Counted from the first letter of the stretch, positions 56,423 through 64,000 are shown. The stretch is 64,000 bases of DNA from Hydrogenimonas urashimensis (GCF_016593255.1 NZ_AP023212.1:124001-188000), one strand, 5' to 3'. A program made the numbers and translations. The notes: generated from the sequence alone by a model not told the origin.

Positions 56423-57625
56423 ATGGAAGTATTTGAAAGCCTCCGAAAGGTCTCCTACCATAAGTTGAAGCAGAAGCTTCCAGAGTATCGTCGATTTTTG
56501 TATCGGAACATACTCGAGAGCGATAGCCGCATCGTCGGTATCTATGGCGCTCGCGGCGTGGGGAAGACGACGCTGATGCTGCAGGTGGCGCAGACGCTCG
56601 ATTATGCTCCCGACGAATTGCTCTATCTCTCGTGCGATCATCCGCTTTTTACGGAGGTGTCGCTCTATGCTTTCGTCGAGTATTTTTATGAGCATGGTGG
56701 AAAGTGTATCCTGATCGATGAGATACACGAGGCGAAGAATTTCGAGCGGGAGATGAAAGCCGTTTATGATTTTCTAAAGATCAAAGTGATCTTTTCCGGT
56801 TCATCGGCCGTGAAAATCACCAACGCATCCTTCGCCAGGCGTTATGCGATGTTTCATCTGCCGGCGCTCTCCCTGCGGGAGTATATGGAGATGGCGTTGA
56901 AGATGAGCTTCGACGCCTATCCTCTTGAAAAGATTCTGCAAAAGCATACCGTGATCGCGGATGCTGTCAACAGAGAGCTTGGTGAGCGGAAAATATTGAA
57001 GCTCTACAGAGATTATCTCGATCACGGGGCCTATCCCTACTATTTCGACGATCCCGAGAGCTACTACCAAAAAATGGTCGACAGTATCAATACGGCGCTC
57101 TATACGGATATCGCACTCCTGTATGGAGTCCCCGCCGAGAAAGTCACTCTGCTCAAAAAGCTCCTGCTGACCATCTGTGTATCGAAGCCTCTGGAGCTCT
57201 CCATAGAAAAACTCTCCAAAAGGGTCGGTGTCTCCAAGGCGACACTCTACAAATATATCGATTATCTGCACCGTGCCGAGCTTTTGAAGCATATCACCCA
57301 CGAAGCGAAACGGTTCAAGTCGATGCAAAAACCGGACAAGCTCTATCTGGCGCATCCGAATCTTTTCAATGCTCTGTGCAAACAGAGCGATATCGGCACA
57401 CTCAGAGAGACGTTTTTTGCTTTCTCTCTTTCGTATGGGCATTCCATCCATTATCTCGACAGAGGCGATTTTCTCATTGATGAGAACATCACATTCGAGA
57501 TCGGCGGCAGAAATAAATCCTTCGAACAGATTAAAGAAGTTCATAACGCTTTTGTAGCGGCGGATGATATCGAGATAGGATTCAAAAACAGAATACCGTT
57601 GTGGCTGTTTGGGTTTCTGTATTGA
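56423..57625 (+). CDS. AAA ATPase, AAA_14/DUF4143 type
   Basis: A 400-residue protein of the widespread AAA_14-DUF4143 family. Walker A GARGVGKTTLMLQVAQ (residues ~43-58), Walker B CILIDEIHEAKNFE near residue 100, sensor VIFSGSSAVKI near 124. The C-terminal part has a winged-helix-like segment (LSKRVGVSKATLYKYIDYLHRAELL) and an endonuclease-like fold often called DUF4143. Biological role unknown; such genes are typically solitary and move between genomes. An AT-rich leader precedes it with no sharp Shine-Dalgarno; the following gene lies in foreign-looking DNA. Confidence 0.85.
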   Translation: MEVFESLRKVSYHKLKQKLPEYRRFLYRNILESDSRIVGIYGARGVGKTTLMLQVAQTLDYAPDELLYLSCDHPLFTEVSLYAFVEYFYEHGGKCILIDEIHEAKNFEREMKAVYDFLKIKVIFSGSSAVKITNASFARRYAMFHLPALSLREYMEMALKMSFDAYPLEKILQKHTVIADAVNRELGERKILKLYRDYLDHGAYPYYFDDPESYYQKMVDSINTALYTDIALLYGVPAEKVTLLKKLLLTICVSKPLELSIEKLSKRVGVSKATLYKYIDYLHRAELLKHITHEAKRFKSMQKPDKLYLAHPNLFNALCKQSDIGTLRETFFAFSLSYGHSIHYLDRGDFLIDENITFEIGGRNKSFEQIKEVHNAFVAADDIEIGFKNRIPLWLFGFLY

Positions 57626-57938
57626 GGGCGCCTCCTGCGCTAAGGGTATTGGGCATGGAGATTCGCTTCGCAAATCGGCATGAGGTATGAAAAAGTATCT
57701 CACCTTCTCACCCTCTCGCCAGCCGTGAAGCGGCGATCTTACCTTCTTACCTCCCGCTGAAGCACTTCAAACACTTGATGTGAAAAGTGCTTAATGAAGG
57801 TCAGGTGATCACAACCAGCAGTGAGCGGTGAGTGGTATAATAAAAAGAATAAGCCATTAAGAACAAACTTAAAAAGGTTGATAATAAAATAAATCTAACA
57901 ATCCGCTTAGTTCAAACGTTATAAGTAGATAATGAAAA
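57626..57938. repeat. Gene-free boundary stretch with repeats
   Basis: No credible gene. It holds the hairpin AAGCACTT/AAGTGCTT (57760-57767 with 57785-57792), a copy of the GGTCAGGTG repeat (57799-57807) that recurs inverted at 58891-58899, a TATAAT near 57837, and a TAAC...GTTATAAG pair (57896-57925) that resembles collapsed integron-type recombination cores. Confidence 0.5.
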
Positions 57939-58343
57939 ATGGAAAATAAAAAAATAAACATTCAAAGCACAATAGTATATATAGTTATCGCTGGAATCTT
58001 TGGTTTGCTTGGTGCGATTATTCCACCGTATTTCTTAGGTGAACTGAAACAACAACCGGATTATTATCCCTTTTTATATTGGGTTATTGAAAATAGTCAT
58101 GCAACGACTGGAATATTATGGTTTTTTGTAGGTATTTTTTTGGGCTACAAACAACCAAAAATATGGTTCATTTGGGGAATAGCGGTAATGAGTTTATTCC
58201 CTATTCTTACAATTTATGAAGTAATCATATACCCTAAATCCCACAATCTTTTACCCTTTGAAATTATTATGTATGCTATATTAAGCGTTATTCCGTTTTT
58301 GGGGTCTTTAACCGGAATGATAATTAAAAATTTAAGAAAATAA
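57939..58343 (+). CDS. Four-span membrane protein in a low-G+C module
   Basis: A 134-residue protein with four hydrophobic segments (about residues 10-30, 44-64, 72-92 and 104-128) and short charged loops; no motif recognised. Base composition is far from the neighbours: the row at 58141 has 23 G or C in 60, with A/T-ending codons. No Shine-Dalgarno is evident. It is the first of two genes between a GTTATAAG core-like sequence and an attC-like structure, so it may be part of a gene cassette. A terminator follows it. Confidence 0.7.
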   Translation: MENKKINIQSTIVYIVIAGIFGLLGAIIPPYFLGELKQQPDYYPFLYWVIENSHATTGILWFFVGIFLGYKQPKIWFIWGIAVMSLFPILTIYEVIIYPKSHNLLPFEIIMYAILSVIPFLGSLTGMIIKNLRK

Positions 58344-58364
58344 AATCATTTATAATCAAGCACT

Positions 58365-58394
58365 TCAGCGGATGATAACGTGCCGCTGATTTTT
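58365..58394 (+). terminator. Rho-independent terminator inside the low-G+C module
   Basis: TCAGCGG (58365-58371) pairs perfectly with CCGCTGA (58383-58389), loop of 11, followed by TTTTT. It follows the four-span membrane protein gene by 21 bases. Confidence 0.7.
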
Positions 58395-58411
58395 GTAATA
58401 GATAAAAATAA

Positions 58412-58786
58412 ATGAAAAAAATGAAGAAATTAAAAAAACTTTTACTAATAATAGCTCTACCGCTATTACTGGCGGCATGTGGTAAACCCTATGGTCAAAA
58501 TATAGAAATAAAAAATATCAAAACTAAAGAAACGGTCATTCTTAATAAAAAGTCCTCTAAGGGTAACATTTACGGCATAAGAATAAAAATTTCAGGACAA
58601 ATTGAAGGTGAATCAAAAATTTCTCTTATCCAGAATAATAAAGAATACAAAACAAATAAATTAAAAGATAACTTTTCGTTCATTTGGAATTGTGATTGGT
58701 ATTCAGACAGTGCCAAAATTATCTATGAACCAGTTAATGCTAAAAATGGAAAAGTGTTTATAGAATATAAATTTAAAGACATGTAG
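58412..58786 (+). CDS. Small lipoprotein in a low-G+C module
   Basis: A 124-residue lipoprotein: lysine-rich N-terminus, hydrophobic core and lipobox LLLAAC with Cys22, then a short beta-rich domain (IYGIRIKISGQIEGESKISLIQNNKEYKT has Ig-like alternation). No family recognised. Strongly AT rich: the row at 58501 holds 13 G or C in 60. It ends 7 bases before the attC-like structure, the arrangement seen in integron cassettes. Function unknown; envelope location likely. Confidence 0.72.
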   Translation: MKKMKKLKKLLLIIALPLLLAACGKPYGQNIEIKNIKTKETVILNKKSSKGNIYGIRIKISGQIEGESKISLIQNNKEYKTNKLKDNFSFIWNCDWYSDSAKIIYEPVNAKNGKVFIEYKFKDM

Positions 58787-58792
58787 AGCCCA

Positions 58793-58860
58793 GATAACAA
58801 AACAATGCACCTGACCTTTTTCCACCGCGCTCCAAAAGGCAGGTGATTTCTATGTTATGC
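58793..58860 (+). repeat. attC-like integron recombination site (candidate)
   Basis: ATAACA (58794-58799) pairs with TGTTAT (58853-58858) as R boxes. Unpaired spacers follow (58800-58803 and 58849-58852). An L-box stem AAT/ATT and CACCTG/CAGGTG has one extrahelical base (G58807), then a second (A58814). CC-TTTT pairs with AAAA-GG, and a 13-base loop closes it. Both bulges sit on the 5' arm and are seven apart, as expected for attC. The 3' core is GTTATGC. Confidence 0.6.
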
Positions 58861-58877
58861 TTTTAAAAATTCATGAT

Positions 58878-58917
58878 AATATTGTTGCCACCTGACCCCT
58901 AGGGCCTGACCCCGGAG
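58878..58917. repeat. GGGGTCA-type repeat ends
   Basis: AATATTGTTGCCACCTGACCCC (58878-58899) matches the right end of the element at 62464-62485 at 17 of 22 positions. A second CCTGACCCC follows at 58905-58913. The sequence is inverted relative to the copy at 57799. Confidence 0.55.
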
Positions 58918-58956
58918 GAGAAGCCCTCTTCTATACGGTCCCGCGGTTGCGAGGTT

Positions 58957-60321
58957 TTACGAGAAAAATCCGAGATTGCGCTGATGGAAGCTCCCGAGAT
59001 TGGGGAAGATCGCATCGAGATCACTCTCCGATACCCCCATCCATGCCGCCAGGGTGGCGAGATAACTCTCCATGGCGATGGTCGGCACCAGACGGTCGTG
59101 CCAGGCATCGGGTGAGTCGGGCTCTATGCGCGGCATGGTGCCGTAGATCGCTCCACCCTTGACCGCACCGCCCATCACGAAAGCGTGCGATCCCCAGCCG
59201 TGGTCGGTTCCCGCACCGTTGGGACTGAGAGAGCGGCCGAAGTCGGAGACGGTAAAGGTCGTCACCTGCTCGGACAATCCCATCTCGTCGAGTGCATTCT
59301 GGAATTCACCAAGTGATTGGCTCAGGTAGCCTGCCTGATGTTCGTTGTCACTGTCGTGGGTGTCCCAACCGTGATGATTGACGAAGAAAATCTGTCGTTT
59401 CGGAGTGCCGGGGAAGTTCTCTTTCACCGAGAGAATCTTGGCGGCGATCTCGAGCTGTTTGCCCAGCGGCTTACCCACTTCATGGACCCCGGTATCGAAC
59501 TCCAGCTCTTTGACTCCGTCAAAAAGTCCGTTAAGCGTCTCGGGACGGTTGAGCTCGACCACACGTCTGGAAGCGAAAACTTTCATCAGTTTATGGCGGG
59601 CAGCCATTTTGGATTCGTAGATGTCCTGATAGACATTGCCCAGATCGCTTCCGCCCGATTCAGGCCCGAAACCGTAACTGCGCATCGTATCACCCGGAAT
59701 CTCCGCGTCGGCAAACTGCACCGCCTCGTGCCGGCCGCCGTTTTGCAGCAGGGTATTGACATCGGCGGCATTGATATTGGCATAGGCCGCTGCCGTATCA
59801 CCGGGATCGTAGAGCCAATCCGCCGCCCGTGCCGCCCAGCCGCTGCGACTGCCGCCGGTGGCGTCTCCTAGCATCCATTGGTTGCGCTGGGTATTGTGGG
59901 CGAAGAGTTCAAAGGGAATCGCTTTGCTTCCCTCTTCGACCTCTTGAGCGGTGACCGGCTCGACAAGGGTGCCGACATTGGCGATGACGGCGAGTTTCCC
60001 GTCTTGGAAGAGCTTCTGCATATCACCCATGTTCTCACGCATGCCGTATTCACCGGTGAGAGACAGAAGAGACTCTTTGGCCAGGGCAATGTTTTTGCGT
60101 ACAGCCTTGTAGGCGTCATATTTTTCATCCAGGGGTGCTATCATGTTGCACACATCCGCTCCCCCTTCAAGAAGCACACAGACGATGGCTTTGTAGTCCC
60201 TGCCGTCATCAGCCGCTTCGAGCCGTTCGAATGCTCCCAGCAGTGACATCAGTGCCGGGATGCCTGCCGAGGTCGCAAGTGCCTGTTTGAGAAAGTCTCT
60301 GCGTTTGGTATTGGTTCCCAT
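58957..60321 (-). CDS. DUF1501 family protein with Tat signal
   Basis: A 454-residue exported protein. The N-terminus has a twin-arginine motif TKRRDFLKQALATSAG, so it is exported folded. The body is DUF1501, a sulfatase/alkaline-phosphatase-like fold: VCVLLEGGADVCNMI near residue 48, QIFFVNHHGWDTHDSDNEHQ near residue 316, FTVSDFGRSLSPNGAGTDHGWGSHAFVMGG near 356. The DFGR-x-x-x-x-N-G-x-G-T-D-H-G-W-G block is the family signature. Its start is 9 bases after the DUF1800 stop, in the usual pair. The actual role of the pair is not known. Confidence 0.9.
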   Translation of the reverse strand: MGTNTKRRDFLKQALATSAGIPALMSLLGAFERLEAADDGRDYKAIVCVLLEGGADVCNMIAPLDEKYDAYKAVRKNIALAKESLLSLTGEYGMRENMGDMQKLFQDGKLAVIANVGTLVEPVTAQEVEEGSKAIPFELFAHNTQRNQWMLGDATGGSRSGWAARAADWLYDPGDTAAAYANINAADVNTLLQNGGRHEAVQFADAEIPGDTMRSYGFGPESGGSDLGNVYQDIYESKMAARHKLMKVFASRRVVELNRPETLNGLFDGVKELEFDTGVHEVGKPLGKQLEIAAKILSVKENFPGTPKRQIFFVNHHGWDTHDSDNEHQAGYLSQSLGEFQNALDEMGLSEQVTTFTVSDFGRSLSPNGAGTDHGWGSHAFVMGGAVKGGAIYGTMPRIEPDSPDAWHDRLVPTIAMESYLATLAAWMGVSESDLDAIFPNLGSFHQRNLGFFS

Positions 60322-60330
60322 CTTTACTCC

Positions 60331-62046
60331 TTAACGCTGCAGCGCATAGTCGGGGGATGTCATCACCAGCCCGATCGTCAGGCGTGTCAGATTCTCATCG
60401 CTCAGACCGGAATGGTTCTGCATGTATCTTTTGATGGCGGAGCGGGTGTTTTGGCTGAGATTTCCACCGGTCAAAATCAGATCGAGACGGTCGAGCAGAG
60501 CATCATGCTTTTTACTGTGTACCAGCTCTTTTTCTTGCTCGAACTGAAGCGCTGCCGTGATATGGAAGGTCCGGTAGACAAAGCCGTTTTTCGTAATGAG
60601 CCCCATCAGCACATCATCGATTCCCTGTTTGCCGTACAGTTCCAGCTCGGGTGCGGCGAGATTGCGTTTTTTGAGCGCTGCCGGTGCGTCATCGGGAGCG
60701 AAATAGTTAAAGACCGTCAGGGCTTCCAGCGGCCCCTCCTGCTTCATCATCCCCGTTCCGTGGAAATTGAACGATTTGTAGCGATAGAGGACGTCATCTC
60801 CCTGGGTGAGATTGTTCTCAGCGTTTTGGGCATGAAAGGCGCGCCACAGGTGGGTGATGTAGAGCATCGGTTCTCTAAATTTCCCGAAGTGTTCGGGATC
60901 GTTCTCTTTTCCGTGCAGTGCCTCTTCATCGAGCAGAATCGCTTTGACCACCGCTTTGAGATCCCCGCGGACTCCGCGACCGTTGTCGGCGAACACCCGG
61001 GCGACCCGCTCGACATAGGCCGGCGAAGGGTTGGAGGTGACCAGCCTTTGGATAAGCTGCCGGGAGATGAAGGGGGCTGTATTGGGATGTTCGAAAAGCA
61101 GATGCAGGGCCGTATTGATATCGGTTTTGGTATCTCCGCCTGCAGGAATGATCTTTCGGGCGTGCAGTATCCTCTTCTCACCGGTGTCGTGATAGGTTTC
61201 GAATGCGGCCATCGGAGAGGTCCGGGCATGGTAACTGTCGAAACAGGCCTCTGTCTCGAAGTGTCCGTTGTCGTCACTGAGACCGGTGAAGACTCTTGCC
61301 ATCTCCCGGATATCGTCCTGCGTATAGGTGGCGATCCGTCTGCCTCCGATGGTTTTGTATGTTCCATCCATATTGAGTTCATACAGCCCGATGGTAAAAA
61401 GCTGCATCACCTCTCTGGCGTAGTTCTCATCCGGGTGGCTTCCCACGGAAGGATCGGCTTTGGCGTTGCCGAGATAGCTGAGATATCGGCCCATCGCCGG
61501 GTGGTAGGTCACCTCCCGAAGCAGTGTTTCGAAATTGCCGAAGGCATTCTTTACCAGCACATCGTAGTAGGACATCCGCGCATCCGGATAGGTCAGCAGA
61601 GGGCCGTTGCGGGAGATGACGAGTACCTCGCTGAGTGCGAAGGCCACCCGCTGGCGGAGCTGATCCTCTCCATAAACGGCGATATCCCACCACGCATCCC
61701 GCTGCAGGTCCCCCAGTGCATCGCTGTAGGTTTTCCAGTCTTCGCGGTGGAGACTGAGATCGGGCACACGGCCGACCCCCTTGGCATGGGCATGCGCCCA
61801 GGCGACGTGGTAAGTGGGGGCTTTGGCAAACTGAGCCTCCAGCCACGCTTCGTAATCTCCACCGGAGACAAGATCGTCGATCTCTTCCCTTGTCGCACCG
61901 AATGTAGCGCGTGAGAGAAAAGCCGAAGCTTCCTCGGCAGAAGCGACTCTGTACGTTACAGGATTTACATGTGTATGGCTATTTCCTTCCGATCCGCAAC
62001 CGGCAAATGAAAGTATGAGCATATACAAAACAAGCAACCATTTCAT
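60331..62046 (-). CDS. DUF1800 family lipoprotein
   Basis: A 571-residue lipoprotein, with lipobox SFAGC (Cys17). DUF1800 features: EEASAFLSRATFGATREEIDDLV, the long helical middle, HPAMGRYLSYLGNAK near residue 191, PDENYAREVMQLFTIGLYELN, and ISRQLIQRLVTSNPSPAYVERVARVF. DUF1800 and DUF1501 genes occur side by side across many phyla, usually exported; function is unknown. It is the first gene of the pair on the minus strand. The 62047-62250 gap upstream should hold the promoter. Confidence 0.9.
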   Translation of the reverse strand: MKWLLVLYMLILSFAGCGSEGNSHTHVNPVTYRVASAEEASAFLSRATFGATREEIDDLVSGGDYEAWLEAQFAKAPTYHVAWAHAHAKGVGRVPDLSLHREDWKTYSDALGDLQRDAWWDIAVYGEDQLRQRVAFALSEVLVISRNGPLLTYPDARMSYYDVLVKNAFGNFETLLREVTYHPAMGRYLSYLGNAKADPSVGSHPDENYAREVMQLFTIGLYELNMDGTYKTIGGRRIATYTQDDIREMARVFTGLSDDNGHFETEACFDSYHARTSPMAAFETYHDTGEKRILHARKIIPAGGDTKTDINTALHLLFEHPNTAPFISRQLIQRLVTSNPSPAYVERVARVFADNGRGVRGDLKAVVKAILLDEEALHGKENDPEHFGKFREPMLYITHLWRAFHAQNAENNLTQGDDVLYRYKSFNFHGTGMMKQEGPLEALTVFNYFAPDDAPAALKKRNLAAPELELYGKQGIDDVLMGLITKNGFVYRTFHITAALQFEQEKELVHSKKHDALLDRLDLILTGGNLSQNTRSAIKRYMQNHSGLSDENLTRLTIGLVMTSPDYALQR

Positions 62047-62255
62047 ATTGTAATCCTTGAATATCAGACCATATCACTATACCGTCACTTTGTTAATCAA
62101 TTGTTGCTTGATGTACAATATTTGTTATGTTGCGATTTTGTTCCGGTAAAAGAGGGATATGAGGATAACAATATTACAAGACAATCAGCGAAAAACTCTG
62201 AAATACCAATAAGTCGATAAAAGCTCTTCTCGAAGATCCGGTATACCAGGGTTTA
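62047..62255. other. AT-rich gap upstream of the DUF1800 gene
   Basis: No gene of credible length on either strand. It should hold the DUF1800 promoter (minus strand), but no box matches well enough to call. It ends at the left terminus of the element at 62256. Confidence 0.4.
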
Positions 62256-62485
62256 GGGGTCAGACGATAATAATAACAAAGCCCGAAACACTCATGAATC
62301 CGATCTTATCAGTTACTGTGAAATTATGTAACGAATCGAAACGTACTGCCCAGCGAAGAATATGGTTTGTTTATTACCGTGTATATTTAAGAAAGTTTAA
62401 TGGTATACTCGTATCGGAAAGAGATACGATAAGAAGATAGAAGAACGATAGTGAGCAAAAGGAGTTATTGTTATCACTTGACCCC
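62256..62485. mobile_element. 230-base MITE-like element with 22-base terminal inverted repeats
   Basis: The left end (62256-62277, GGGGTCAGACGATAATAATA...) and the reverse complement of the right end (62464-62485) agree at 18 of 22 positions. The interior has no gene, but a perfect seven-pair hairpin TCGTATC/GATACGA (62409-62415, 62423-62429). No clear target duplication is seen. The right end abuts the truncated transposase. Confidence 0.55.
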
Positions 62486-62913
62486 TTTCTTCCCAGGGAT
62501 TCGAGAACATCAAGTCGATTCCCGGTATCGGTGATGTGACCGCCATTACATTGTTGCACCTGTTCATGCACTATGAGGATACCGACCAGGCGCAAATCGT
62601 CTCTTTGGCCGGCTTGGACCCTATCGAAAAAAATTCTGGAACATCGGTGCGTGGACGAACGAAAATTTCCAAAGCCGGAAGCAGAATATATCGCAGTGCT
62701 TTATTTATGAGTGCGATGGTGGCTATTCGTTACAACGATAGAATGAAAATATTTTATAATCGTCTCAAATCATGCGGCAAACATACGACTGCCGCTCAGG
62801 TAGCTGTGATGAGAAAGTTGCTGATCATCGCCCATTCACATTATAAAAATAATGAAACATACAAGACACAGACTGATAAATGGGCATCTGGGCAAGGATG
62901 TGAAGCAGCCTGA
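62482..62913 (+). pseudogene. IS110-family transposase, 5'-truncated remnant
   Basis: About 140 codons of the C-terminal Transposase_20 (IS116/IS110/IS902) domain: FENIKSIPGIGDVTA with the helix-hairpin-helix, SLAGLDPIEKNSGTSVRGRTKISKAGSRIYRSALFMSAM, and a final helical part to the stop at 62911. The N-terminal RuvC-like DEDD catalytic domain is missing: the frame is closed by TGA at 62479-62481, right where the inverted-repeat element ends. It cannot be active. IS110 elements use a bridge RNA from flanking non-coding sequence; none can be recognised in what remains. Confidence 0.85.
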
Positions 62914-63027
62914 TTTAAGGAAGACTGCTTTATGGTCGGAAAGTCGTTGTAAAATGTAAAGGTTCTTCAAGATTTTTAGAAGGTTTTAAGGTGGCGACTG
63001 ATCCTTATGCTCTTAAAGGAACAAAGT

Positions 63028-64000
63028 GTGAGAAAAACAAATGTATCATTAAAAAATTCCGATAAATATATTTGTGATAATATAAAAAGAATTAAACCAG
63101 ATGATATTGATTTCTACTCAAGCAATATTTTTAAAGGTTTAAGAGATTTTACAGAAAATGTGGTTGTAAAATTATCAGGGGAAGAGTATTATAGTCATGA
63201 TATTTTTAATAATGTTAAAGGTAAAGTTTTTTCCAATGGTAAATATAAATTTTTAAAAGATTTTCATCAATTACTTCAAAAATCAATGTCTCATTATACA
63301 GAAGTCGGCGAGAATGCAACAAGGTTGATATTTAAATATTACGAATATCTACTAAAGATTAAAACACTTATGAAAAACGAATTTGATTTAGACTTATTAA
63401 GTGGATTGGAAATAATTGAAGATTTTATAAATGAAGATAAAGATTTAAAAGAATACTATGAAAAAATAGCCAATGTAATTAGTACACCTACTATTTTTAG
63501 AAAATCCTTGGATTATAGTGATGTTTATTATGTTGATCGAGTGAAACCATTTTTTATTAATCAAAAGATTTTTTATGAAGTAACTTTTAGAATAGCAAAT
63601 GATTTTACAAGCAAATTTGATAGAATGATTGCTTTTACAAATATAGAATTAATATCAAATTATGCTTTAAAATTTGCAATAGTTGAAAATACCATAGAGC
63701 TGTATGACAAAATAATCCCTATTAAAATTATAACAGATTATGAAGTATCTATTAGGCCTTGTGAATTTAAAAATCTATCACAAATAATCTTTGGTAGATA
63801 CAACAATTTCTCAAGAAATAATGAATATAAAAACTTAATGCGGTATATGAAAAATAATAATTTAAATTTATTAGATATTATTTATTTAAGTGAAGAAAAA
63901 TATATACAATTTAAAATAGATTTAGCAAATAATGCAAAAACATCAAATATAAGAGATTTGTTGGATAAGTATAGAGAAATTGTACTACCTAAGCTTCCGG
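63028..64000 (+). CDS. Large AT-rich gene of unknown function, runs off the window
   Basis: An open frame of 324 codons with no stop up to the end. GTG at 63028 follows AAAGGA by 7 bases and is preferred; an in-frame ATG lies at 63007. The protein is helical, rich in Lys, Asn, Ile, Tyr and Phe, with no signal peptide. Motif-like stretches: FYSSNIFKGLRDFTENVVVKL near residues 32-52, HYTEVGENATRLIFKYYEYLLKIK near 90-113, a probable beta-rich middle. The row at 63841 has only 8 G or C in 60. No family is firmly recognised; it could be the N-terminus of a multi-domain defence-type protein, which is speculation. Confidence 0.7.
   Translation, partial: MRKTNVSLKNSDKYICDNIKRIKPDDIDFYSSNIFKGLRDFTENVVVKLSGEEYYSHDIFNNVKGKVFSNGKYKFLKDFHQLLQKSMSHYTEVGENATRLIFKYYEYLLKIKTLMKNEFDLDLLSGLEIIEDFINEDKDLKEYYEKIANVISTPTIFRKSLDYSDVYYVDRVKPFFINQKIFYEVTFRIANDFTSKFDRMIAFTNIELISNYALKFAIVENTIELYDKIIPIKIITDYEVSIRPCEFKNLSQIIFGRYNNFSRNNEYKNLMRYMKNNNLNLLDIIYLSEEKYIQFKIDLANNAKTSNIRDLLDKYREIVLPKLP

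Noticed and set aside
57896-57925. TAACAATCCGC...GTTATAAG as a complete attC
   Set aside because: Only 26 bases between core motifs and no stem with extrahelical bases; at best a collapsed or partial site, so not listed as attC.
56198-64000. CRISPR array in the accessory part
   Set aside because: Repeats here are few, inverted and unevenly spaced; no regularly spaced direct repeats or cas genes were found.

Overview
The window is about 64 kb of a Campylobacterota (formerly Epsilonproteobacteria) chromosome. Three things point there: the HP0242-like DUF2018 protein, a menaquinone UbiD-type decarboxylase near hemA-proS-hemC, and the Campylobacterota-type ClpB and S4-domain proteins. The moderate-to-high G+C of the core genes, the lack of rRNA-type clusters and the many biosynthetic genes suggest a free-living, possibly vent or sediment relative (for example Hydrogenimonas- or Nitratifractor-like) rather than Campylobacter or Helicobacter. 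The genus is inference.

Positions 1-57,600 are dense housekeeping DNA, mostly in tight operons with 4-base overlaps. 115-7051: DUF2018, a secreted protein, polyprenyl synthase, hemA, proS, fxsA, a Dsb-like thioredoxin and hemC (haem, quinone side chain, tRNA charging). 7381-8000: two small unknown genes behind an AT-rich promoter. 8131-12379: a Lon-like protease and the menaquinone decarboxylase. 12392-15886 (minus): a complete Mla/MCE lipid transporter. 16089-20437: S4 protein, trpD, tsaE, lptB, rpoN and a TIGR02757 protein. 20507-23479: atpB, a small membrane protein, thiE, gatB. 23476-25780: a voltage-gated-type K+ channel with RCK domain plus a second RCK protein. 25782-29831: gpsA, proA, an orphan ABC ATPase, a beta-propeller protein and a small coiled-coil protein. 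29834-32702: an eIF2B/ribose-1,5-bisphosphate-isomerase-like protein beside NAD salvage genes pncB and pncA. 32708-37626 (minus): ctpA-purC-purS-purQ-BatD-like-plsC. 37927-40503: clpB behind a promoter that overlaps an HspR-type (HAIR-like) inverted repeat. 41427-44663 (minus): an FbpABC-like iron transporter preceded by a Fur-box-like site. 45274-49928: the classical rpmH-rnpA-yidD-yidC-jag-mnmE cluster, in which rnpA appears to lack any ATG, GTG or TTG start. 50026-56197: glmS, a membrane protein, a degenerate GGDEF protein, a cold-shock gene with a dyad-studded promoter, and purL.

From about 57,600 to the end the character changes. An orphan AAA/DUF4143 ATPase is followed by a low-G+C module of two unknown genes (membrane protein, lipoprotein). 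This module ends in a structure with the features of an integron attC site and is flanked by inverted copies of a GGTCAGGTG-type repeat. Then come a DUF1501/DUF1800 pair, a 230-base element with 22-base terminal inverted repeats, a 5'-truncated IS110-family transposase, and a very AT-rich gene running off the window end. This is the mobile/accessory part and holds the least explained material. No CRISPR array, tRNA or rRNA gene was seen.
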